From assembly GCA_964389805.1 (NCBI GenBank), contig CAYMFU010000273.1:1-5219 (forward strand): DNA of 5,219 nucleotides. Reading direction: 5' to 3'. Under the pieces are notes generated by a model that made no database searches, was not told the origin of the DNA, and worked only from the letters and a program-made list of their open reading frames with translations. The first letter of the stretch is position 1. Each line of letters opens with the position of its first letter. The DNA is from JAGTVG01 sp964389805 (GTDB lineage: Bacteria > Bacteroidota > Bacteroidia > Cytophagales > Cyclobacteriaceae). Made by a program: the position numbers and the translations under genes. Of the stretch, positions 1 through 5,219 are shown in pieces.

Positions 1-593
1 TTGGGACAACACAATATGAAGTCATTATGTAATACGCAGGGTATAGTTGTAGATCACGCTACAATTCAGCGATGGGTATTTAAGTTTACACCCATGATTG
101 ATGTGAATTTCCGAAAGCGGAAGAGGGCTGTTGGATTGCGATGGCGGCTAGATGAGACATATATAAAGGTCAAAGGTAAATGGTGTTATCTATATCGAGC
201 GGTCGACAAAGACGGGAATACGATTGATTTTCTATTAACCCATAAAAGAAAAAAAAGAGCAGCCCACCGATTCTTGACAAAAGCTATTACGCAGAATGGA
301 GTTCCAGGACTGATCAATATCGATAAAAATGGATCAAACAAAGAAGCTATTCGAGTCAAAATAAGAGAAAGTTAGCAAGAATTAAATATCGACAGTGTAA
401 ATACCTGAACAATATAAACGAGCAAGACCATCGATTTATCAAATGGAGAATTTCCAATGGGATAGGATATAAGTCATTTAAATCTGCCAGCATAACTCTG
501 TCAGGAATAGAAACTGTACGAATGATAAAGAAGAATCAACTGGAGAATCCAGGGAGAACTCCGTTTACTTCATTCTATTCATTAGCATGTTAA
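1..593 (+). pseudogene. IS6-family DDE transposase, 5'-truncated by window, frameshifted
   Basis: The transposase would catalyse replicative transposition of the element. The first frame (1-375) carries the end of the N-terminal helix-turn-helix region (VDHATIQRWV) and then the DDE catalytic core: the first Asp at 151-153 in LDETYIKVKGKW and the second at 322-324 in INIDKNGSNK. This frame stops at 373-375. The rest of the family signature continues in frame 3: RQCKYLNN, then the catalytic Glu at 420-422 in EQDHRFIKW, GYKSFKSA, and a C-terminus ending in a TAA at 591-593. Net loss of one base (or one plus a multiple of three) between about 345 and 373, most simply near the A-rich 358-361, restores one continuous protein. 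With one base restored, 32 residues separate the second Asp and the Glu, near the 34 usual in IS26. About 50-60 N-terminal residues are expected left of the window. A sequencing error in the A-run is the main alternative to a real pseudogene. Confidence 0.85.
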
Positions 594-630
594 TTTTGAA
601 TTGATGTGATTATCATAGATTCTTTTCACC

Positions 631-646
631 CAGATGCGACAGAACC
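631..646 (-). repeat. Terminal inverted repeat (right end) of the IS6-family element
   Basis: Read on the minus strand this is GGTTCTGTCGCATCTG, which resembles IS6-family termini starting with GG and containing CTGTTGCA-like sequence. It lies 37 bp after the transposase stop, a normal position for the right end of this compact IS type. The left partner is outside the window, so the repeat cannot be confirmed by self-comparison. The inner boundary is uncertain; similarity may extend to about 625. Confidence 0.7.
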
Positions 647-779
647 AGCGATTCTTTCTTTTAATAATAAACAGTGGTTTAACCAACATTTGTATAAGTT
701 TTATAGACATACGGTATATTAAATAATTGCTTATTAAATGTACTTTGTAATTATAAATTAATTGAAATTTTCTTCAATA
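647..779 (+). other. AT-rich leader between the insertion sequence and the glycosidase gene
   Basis: This stretch holds the first bases outside the IS end and the untranslated region of the glycosidase gene. It is very AT-rich close to the gene, and no purine-rich Shine-Dalgarno sequence precedes the ATG at 780, which is normal in Bacteroidota. It must contain the native promoter unless transcription comes from the IS or further upstream. TTTG at 689-692 followed by TATATT at 715-720, and TTTG at 744-747, are only partial matches to the Bacteroidota -33 TTTG / -7 TAnnTTTG promoter, so I do not call one. No coding frame or RNA gene is evident. Confidence 0.5.
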
Positions 780-3143
780 ATGAAAAAAAATACGATTCTG
801 TTTTTAGGGCTAATTTTGTTTGCAATCTGTTTTGTTAGTTCATGTTCCTCTTCTCAGGATTCAAGAATTAGAAATGAAGGACCGGAACAAGTTGATTTTA
901 AAGTATTGCCTTTTCCGTTAAAGGATGTAAAACTGTTGGATGGACCATTCAAACAGGCTACAGAGCTCAATGTCAACGCCCTATTAAATTACGAGCCAGA
1001 TCGCTTGCTTGCAAAGTTTCGGACAGAAGCTGGTTTGGAGGCAAAAGCTGACCATTATGAAGGTTGGGAAAGCAATACGATTGCAGGCCACAGCCTTGGT
1101 CATTATTTAAGTGCATGTGCGCTAATGTATAATTCAACTGGTGATGAACGGTTTTTGGAGCGGGTAAAATATATTGTTGATGAATTGGAAATTTGCCAAA
1201 ATGCTGATCCTGATGGTTATTTAGGAGCATTCCCCGATGGAAAAAGGATATTGGAAGAAGAAGTTGCAAAAGGCGATATTCGTTCGAAAGGATTTGATCT
1301 TAATGGAATTTGGGTGCCTTTTTATACACAGCATAAAGTGATGGATGGGCTTAACAATGCCTACAAATTGTGTGGTATCAACAAGGCGCTACCCATTAAT
1401 ACTAAGTTTGCCGATTGGCTTGAAACAATAGTGGATGATTTAACGGATGCACAAATCCAAAATATGTTAGATTGTGAACATGGGGGAATAAATGAATCAT
1501 TGGCTGAATTATATGGATTTACGGGAAATGAAAAATACCTTCATCTTTCAAAGGTATTTCACCATAAATCTATTCTTGATTCTTTGGCACATGAAAAAGA
1601 TATTCTTCCTGGAAAACATGCAAACACTCAAATTCCAAAAATAGTTGGCACTGCACGCCGATACGAACTTACAGGTGATTTAGACGATCGAAAAATCAGT
1701 GAGTTTTTTTGGGACAGGGTAGTACACCATCACAGTTATGTGACAGGAGGACATTGTAATCATGAATATTTTGGTCCCGCCGACACCTTACGAAACAGGT
1801 TGAGTTCGAATACAACAGAAACGTGTAATGTTTATAATATGCTAAAACTGTCGCGGCACCTGTTTGAGTGGGAAGGCAATGCAGAAGTTGCTGATTTTTA
1901 CGAAAGGGCACTTTTTAATCATATTTTATCATCGCAACACCCAAAGGATGGAAGAGTTATTTATAATCTTTCACTTGAAATGGGCGGTCATAAAGCTTAT
2001 CAGGATCCTTATGGGTTTACCTGTTGTGTTGGAAGTGGAATGGAGACTCATTCAAAATACGGAAGAAATATCTTTTTCCACAATAATGAAGCCTTGTATA
2101 TATCACAATTTATTGCTGCTGAATTGAAATGGAATGAAAAAGGAATGGTTGTTAAGCAAACCACAGGTTTTCCGAATGAACAAACTACAGCTTTGGAATT
2201 TGAATGTGCTGAACCAACACAATTGATTGTTAAGTTACGTTACCCAAAATGGGCAGAAGATGGTGTGGAGGTTTTTGTGAATGGTAAAAAACAGAAAATC
2301 AATCAGGAGCCGGAAAGTTTTATTTCAATCAACCGCAAGTGGAAAACGGGTGATAAAGTAGAGTACAAGATGCCATTTTCATTAAGGTTGGAGACTATGC
2401 CTGATGACTCAAACAGAGTAGCGGTAATGTATGGTCCACTTGTTTTGGCTGGTGAACTAGGGCCAGAAGACGATCCAAAGGCCTTCGACCCTATGTATGT
2501 ACCCGTAATAATGACAGAAGATAGAAATCCTGAAAATTGGCTTTCGGCAGTTGAGGGCAAAAAAAATACTTTTGAGACGAAACAGGTTGGAGTCCCTCGG
2601 CAGTTTAAACTGAAGCCTTTCTATAATACTCACGAAGAAAGATATTCAGTCTATTTCGATCTTTTTAGTCAAGAACGATGGGAAGAATATCAGGCGGATT
2701 ATAAAACCAGGGAGGAAGAGAAAAAGAAAATGGAAGAAATGACCATTGATTTTTTCCAACCAGGAGAAATGCAACCAGAACGAAATCATAACTTTAAAAG
2801 TGAAAAAGGCAATGTAGTAGAATTGAAAAACCGTAAAGGGAGGTCTGTTGAACGAGGCGGAAATATGTCGTTTGATATGAAACTAGCGAAAGGTAACAGG
2901 GTTGCATTGGTTGTGGAATATTGGGGTGGTTATACCGGTTCAAAAACATTTGATATTCTGGTGGATGGAGATTTGTTGGCAACAGAAAATATATCAAATA
3001 AAAAGCCAGGTGAATTTATTGATATTATATACGAATTGCCCGATGAAATTGCCATGATTAAAGGTAAAGTTACAATTACATTTAAACCTCACGATGGGCA
3101 TAGAGCGGGACCTGTCTTTGGTGTTAGAACGATAAAACTTTAA
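780..3143 (+). CDS. GH127/GH146-type beta-L-arabinofuranosidase-like lipoprotein (DUF1680)
   Basis: Predicted exported lipoprotein of 787 residues that hydrolyses terminal beta-L-arabinofuranosyl or a related sugar from glycans. The ATG at 780 is preferred over the in-frame TTG at 762 because it gives a compact signal peptide (MKKN, hydrophobic core, lipobox VSSC with Cys22). The (alpha/alpha)6 barrel starts around residue 45 (FPLKDVKLLDGPF) and contains GHSLGHYLSA (103-112), YTQHKVMDGL (182-191) and HANTQIPK (280-287). The active-site set known from Bifidobacterium HypBA1 appears complete: candidate acid/base Glu329 (NHEYF), zinc ligands Glu347 and Cys349 (ETC), and the pair Cys415-Cys416 (FTCCVGSGMETHSKYG), Cys415 being the likely thiolate nucleophile. 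Beta-sandwich regions follow (MYGPLVLAGELG at 550-561), then a DUF4986-like strip (about 608-640) and a C-terminal DUF6805-like module (about 654-787, opening with PGEMQPERNH). This architecture is that of Bacteroides GH127/GH146 proteins. Exact substrate is not decidable, since relatives include enzymes for other sugars. Next gene on the same strand is 237 bp away. Confidence 0.9.
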   Translation: MKKNTILFLGLILFAICFVSSCSSSQDSRIRNEGPEQVDFKVLPFPLKDVKLLDGPFKQATELNVNALLNYEPDRLLAKFRTEAGLEAKADHYEGWESNTIAGHSLGHYLSACALMYNSTGDERFLERVKYIVDELEICQNADPDGYLGAFPDGKRILEEEVAKGDIRSKGFDLNGIWVPFYTQHKVMDGLNNAYKLCGINKALPINTKFADWLETIVDDLTDAQIQNMLDCEHGGINESLAELYGFTGNEKYLHLSKVFHHKSILDSLAHEKDILPGKHANTQIPKIVGTARRYELTGDLDDRKISEFFWDRVVHHHSYVTGGHCNHEYFGPADTLRNRLSSNTTETCNVYNMLKLSRHLFEWEGNAEVADFYERALFNHILSSQHPKDGRVIYNLSLEMGGHKAYQDPYGFTCCVGSGMETHSKYGRNIFFHNNEALYISQFIAAELKWNEKGMVVKQTTGFPNEQTTALEFECAEPTQLIVKLRYPKWAEDGVEVFVNGKKQKINQEPESFISINRKWKTGDKVEYKMPFSLRLETMPDDSNRVAVMYGPLVLAGELGPEDDPKAFDPMYVPVIMTEDRNPENWLSAVEGKKNTFETKQVGVPRQFKLKPFYNTHEERYSVYFDLFSQERWEEYQADYKTREEEKKKMEEMTIDFFQPGEMQPERNHNFKSEKGNVVELKNRKGRSVERGGNMSFDMKLAKGNRVALVVEYWGGYTGSKTFDILVDGDLLATENISNKKPGEFIDIIYELPDEIAMIKGKVTITFKPHDGHRAGPVFGVRTIKL

Positions 3144-3380
3144 AATATAATCTCACTAATCCCAAGTGAAGGTAGAGGGATGTATTGGCGCATCTGGATG
3201 GGTTGAGAAAAGTCAAGATTTGATTTCGATAACTACACTAAAGGCTCACTTTGTGTGCAATACCATTTTGTGGTCAACTTGGGTATAAGAGAAGTTTCAT
3301 TGCCTGAACATTCGGCATGTGGCTTGTACGAATGGATTGTTAAGTAAGAAACAGAAAATTTTTACATAGAATTATTTTAA
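3144..3380 (+). other. Unidentified intergenic block between glycosidase and sulfatase
   Basis: No gene is called here. The block from about 3157 to 3345 looks less AT-rich than the other spacer. In the same frame as the preceding gene, codons continue past its stop without another stop until TGA at 3204-3206, and then stay open to TAA at 3345-3347 (46 codons, including HFVVNLGIREVSLPEHSACG). I do not recognise the product. An ATG at 3180 would give only an 8-residue peptide. Two inverted repeats are visible: CATTCG (3309-3314) with CGAATG (3329-3334), a small hairpin with a 14-nt loop, and CCCAAGT (3161-3167) with ACTTGGG (3277-3283) 109 bp apart. Neither is followed by a T-run, so they are not convincing terminators. 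The last 30 bases are AT-rich and serve as the leader of the sulfatase gene. Confidence 0.4.
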
Positions 3381-5219
3381 ATGCCAACTAACAAGAAATA
3401 CTTGATATTCCCGGTTTCAATAATGTTTTTTGTTTTTATAACATCATGTCACAATCAGGAAAATATCCCGGAAGACAGGCCAAATATTCTTTTTATTACA
3501 ACAGATTATCACGCATGGGAGGATATTCCTGAGCTGACACCGGTTTTGGAGATGCCGGCATTAGACAGAATGTGCAAAGAAGGAGTTGTTTTTGAAAATC
3601 ATTATTGTACAGCCCCCATTTGTATGCCTTCCAGGTATACCATTGTAAGTGGCAGGTATCCGCATTACCATAAAATGATGGATAATGGAGGAAAGTGGCT
3701 GCCTGAGGGGACACCGGTGATGATGGAAAAATTATCTGAAGCAGGTTATCAAACTGTTGGCGTTGGGAAAATGCACTTTAAACCCTGGGACAGGATGGCA
3801 GGATTTGATAAAAGAATAATTGCTGATGGGCAGGGAAACTCGTCGCGTGATACCTTAAAACACGATGATTATTATTATTACTTAAAACATGCCGGATATA
3901 CGCGTTGGGATTATCTCAAATACCAGGACAGTTCCGATGTATTTGGTGTTTATAAATGGCTCTTGCACGATACCCTTGATATTGATTACTATGTGGGTGA
4001 ACAAACTGTACAATTTGTGGAAAATGATAAGCTAAGCAAAGACTCTCCCTGGTTTTTATGGGTTTCATTCAATGGTCCGCATAATCCCTGGGATCCTCCC
4101 AAAGAATTAATGGACAAGTATCTTCAGGCAGATTTACCCAAAGCAAGATTTAGAGAAGGAGAGTTAATTGAAAAACCATACGACCATACTTTGGCCCGCT
4201 ACAATTATACCCGTAAAATTTCCGATTATGTAGATCAAAATCCACACATGCAAAATGAGGTAATTAAAAAGATCCGGGCCGGGCACTATGGTGGATTAAC
4301 CTTAATTGATCAACAAATTGAAAGGGTAATTAAAATGCTTGAAGAAAAAGGTGAATTGGATAATACAATTGTTGTTTTTTCATCAGATCATGGAGCACAT
4401 TTAGGTGACCATCATAATTTTCATAAAGGATTGTCTTATGAACGTTCTTCTCATGTCCCGTTTATCGTTTGGTGGCCAGGGAAATTAAACAAAGGAAGGA
4501 TAAAAGGTTATTCCTCACATGTCGATATTTTTCCAACATTTGTGGATATTGCCCAGGGGGAGGCACCCGAAACTCTTGAAGGTAATTCATTACTACCGGT
4601 ATTACTTGGTGAAGAAGATGCTAAAGACCATGCTTTTATTGAGATATTTAACGACTATTCGATTGTTACAAACGAATATAAATTTGGACTTTATACTCCA
4701 TATGAAGAGGGAGAACTTTATGATAGGCAAAAGGATCCTGATGAACTTTATAATGTATTTTATAAAAATGAATATCTTTCGGTTGTTGACTCGCTCACTG
4801 CCATTCTATATAACTTTCATCCTCCTTTAAAAGAGAAAATGGCAAGACGAAAAAAATATCCTGCCGGTAAAAAAGAGGTGGTCATAAATAAAGCAGGAAA
4901 ACTTTCAGGGAACAGTATCCCGTTTTTTCAGGAGAAGTCAATGAAAATGTATATTAATCTGGACCTGGAAGAAAAAGCTTCAGGCTCGGTTATCACCCAC
5001 AATATTGATAATATTCACGGATTTTCCTTGTTCCTTAATAAAGGCCAATTATGTTTTGGAATACGAAAATGGGGGCACGATTCCATTTATGAAATGCCAG
5101 GAGAACTAAAAGCAGGTAATGCCAGCATTGAATTATCTGTAAATAAATCTGGTGTACTACATATTGAAATCCCTGATTTGAATAAGAAATATAAAACAAA
5201 AACAGAATGGCCACTTCCT
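3381..5219 (+). CDS. Family S1 (formylglycine-dependent) sulfatase lipoprotein, 3' end outside window
   Basis: The open frame covers 613 codons with no stop before the right edge. It encodes an exported sulfatase that would hydrolyse sulfate esters on a glycan. The ATG at 3381 gives a basic n-region (MPTNKKY), a hydrophobic core and a lipobox ITSC with Cys23, so surface or periplasmic anchoring is likely. S1 motifs occur in order: RPNILFITTD (metal Asp42), the CMPSR formylglycine motif (Cys81 to Arg85, in TAPICMPSRYT), GKMH (Lys130, His132), NGPHNPWDPP (His234), SSDHGAHLGDH (metal Asp336, His337) and FHKGLSYERSSHVPFIV (Lys349). Cys81 needs conversion to formylglycine by an anaerobic maturase or FGE, neither of which is in the window. 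The position after Asp42 is Tyr, where many S1 enzymes have Asp or Gln. After the catalytic domain (to about residue 460) comes a linker and a beta-rich module from about 521 (GFSLFLNKGQLCFGIRKWG), making the protein longer than the usual 450-550 residues. The S1 subfamily and the substrate cannot be assigned by eye. Confidence 0.92.
   Translation, partial: MPTNKKYLIFPVSIMFFVFITSCHNQENIPEDRPNILFITTDYHAWEDIPELTPVLEMPALDRMCKEGVVFENHYCTAPICMPSRYTIVSGRYPHYHKMMDNGGKWLPEGTPVMMEKLSEAGYQTVGVGKMHFKPWDRMAGFDKRIIADGQGNSSRDTLKHDDYYYYLKHAGYTRWDYLKYQDSSDVFGVYKWLLHDTLDIDYYVGEQTVQFVENDKLSKDSPWFLWVSFNGPHNPWDPPKELMDKYLQADLPKARFREGELIEKPYDHTLARYNYTRKISDYVDQNPHMQNEVIKKIRAGHYGGLTLIDQQIERVIKMLEEKGELDNTIVVFSSDHGAHLGDHHNFHKGLSYERSSHVPFIVWWPGKLNKGRIKGYSSHVDIFPTFVDIAQGEAPETLEGNSLLPVLLGEEDAKDHAFIEIFNDYSIVTNEYKFGLYTPYEEGELYDRQKDPDELYNVFYKNEYLSVVDSLTAILYNFHPPLKEKMARRKKYPAGKKEVVINKAGKLSGNSIPFFQEKSMKMYINLDLEEKASGSVITHNIDNIHGFSLFLNKGQLCFGIRKWGHDSIYEMPGELKAGNASIELSVNKSGVLHIEIPDLNKKYKTKTEWPLP
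4941..5219 (+). other. C-terminal beta-rich accessory module of the sulfatase (partial)
   Basis: Residues from about 521 to the window edge lie beyond the S1 sulfatase fold. The pattern of alternating hydrophobic strands, with ASGSVITHN, HGFSLFLNKGQLCFGIRKWG, ELKAGNASIELSVNKSG and LHIEIPDLNKK, resembles the C-terminal extension of some Bacteroidota and Planctomycetota sulfatases in which a 'no-substitute, G-Y-A-L-Y-L-K-D-G-K-L' type strand recurs, in a laminin-G/concanavalin-like manner. A glycan-binding or domain-packing role is inferred from that resemblance only. The end of the module is outside the window. Confidence 0.45.

Larger units (their letters stand above)
1..646 (+). mobile_element. 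Partial IS6-family insertion sequence (right part)
   Basis: This is the right-hand portion of an insertion sequence, with the left end outside the window. The assignment rests on the transposase remnant, which reads like the IS6/IS26 group, and on a terminal sequence at 631-646 whose reverse complement begins GGTTCTGTCGCA, close to the GG-TTCTGTTGCA type ends known for IS6 elements. The transposase is read toward this end, as usual for the family. The element appears non-autonomous in its present state because the transposase frame is broken. IS6 elements move by replicative transposition and make 8-bp target duplications; the 8 bases just outside the end (AGCGATTC, 647-654) are the candidate duplication, but the matching copy would lie left of the window. 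Confidence 0.8.

Noticed and set aside
689..747. Possible Bacteroidota promoter (TTTG at 689-692 with TATATT at 715-720; TTTG at 744-747)
   Set aside because: Each matches only part of the TTTG / TAnnTTTG consensus with unsuitable spacing, and such words are frequent in AT-rich DNA.
973..1269. Minus-strand open frame within the glycosidase, and similar short frames elsewhere in both large genes
   Set aside because: They lie wholly inside well-supported genes on the other strand or in another frame and show no recognisable protein motifs.
2679..2745. Charged Glu/Lys-rich stretch in the glycosidase as an inserted coiled coil
   Set aside because: A charged helix between the DUF4986-like strip and the PGE-QPE motif is usual in this protein family, so it is not an insertion.
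3161..3283. Inverted repeat CCCAAGT / ACTTGGG flanking most of the spacer
   Set aside because: Only 7 bp, not extended on either side, and 109 bp apart; this can arise by chance and shows no target duplication.
3309..3334. Hairpin as a rho-independent terminator or group II intron domain V
   Set aside because: There is no T-run after the stem, the perfect stem is only 6 bp, and the conserved AGC/GUU and tetraloop features of domain V are missing.
4519..4830. Plus-strand 103-codon frame overlapping the sulfatase
   Set aside because: It overlaps the sulfatase in another frame; the sulfatase frame carries the conserved motifs on both sides and stays open, so this one is a shadow.

Overview
The window looks like AT-rich DNA from a polysaccharide-degrading member of the Bacteroidota. 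Three things point that way. Both intact genes encode predicted lipoproteins that end their signal peptides in a Ser-Ser-Cys or Thr-Ser-Cys lipobox. Neither gene has a Shine-Dalgarno sequence; the leaders are simply AT-rich. The gene content, an anomer-retaining GH127/GH146-type glycosidase next to a formylglycine-type sulfatase, is typical of carbohydrate-utilisation loci in this phylum. The taxonomic call is an inference from these features, not from a marker gene.

Layout, all on the + strand. Positions 1-646 hold the right-hand part of an IS6-family insertion sequence. Its transposase is cut by the left window edge and broken by a -1 type frameshift near 355-375, and the element ends at a recognisable terminal inverted repeat (631-646). 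Positions 647-779 are an AT-rich leader. Positions 780-3143 encode a complete 787-residue lipoprotein of the beta-L-arabinofuranosidase superfamily (DUF1680; GH127/GH146), with its Glu/Cys zinc-thiolate active site intact. Positions 3144-3380 are a 237-bp intergenic stretch that I could not identify; it holds an odd open frame and a small hairpin. Positions 3381-5219 are the first 613 codons of a family S1 sulfatase lipoprotein that runs off the right edge. It has the CxPSR formylglycine motif and an extra C-terminal beta-rich module.

Together the two exported enzymes suggest part of a locus that removes sulfate groups and L-arabinofuranose-like sugars from a sulfated, arabinose-containing glycan, possibly of algal or plant origin. 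No SusC/SusD pair, regulator or transporter is visible, so membership in a polysaccharide utilisation locus is inferred. The insertion sequence lies only about 130 bp upstream of the glycosidase start and may have separated it from an upstream partner or changed its expression. I found no clearly new biological system. The best leads are the sulfatase/arabinofuranosidase pairing, the sulfatase's C-terminal module and the unidentified intergenic block.
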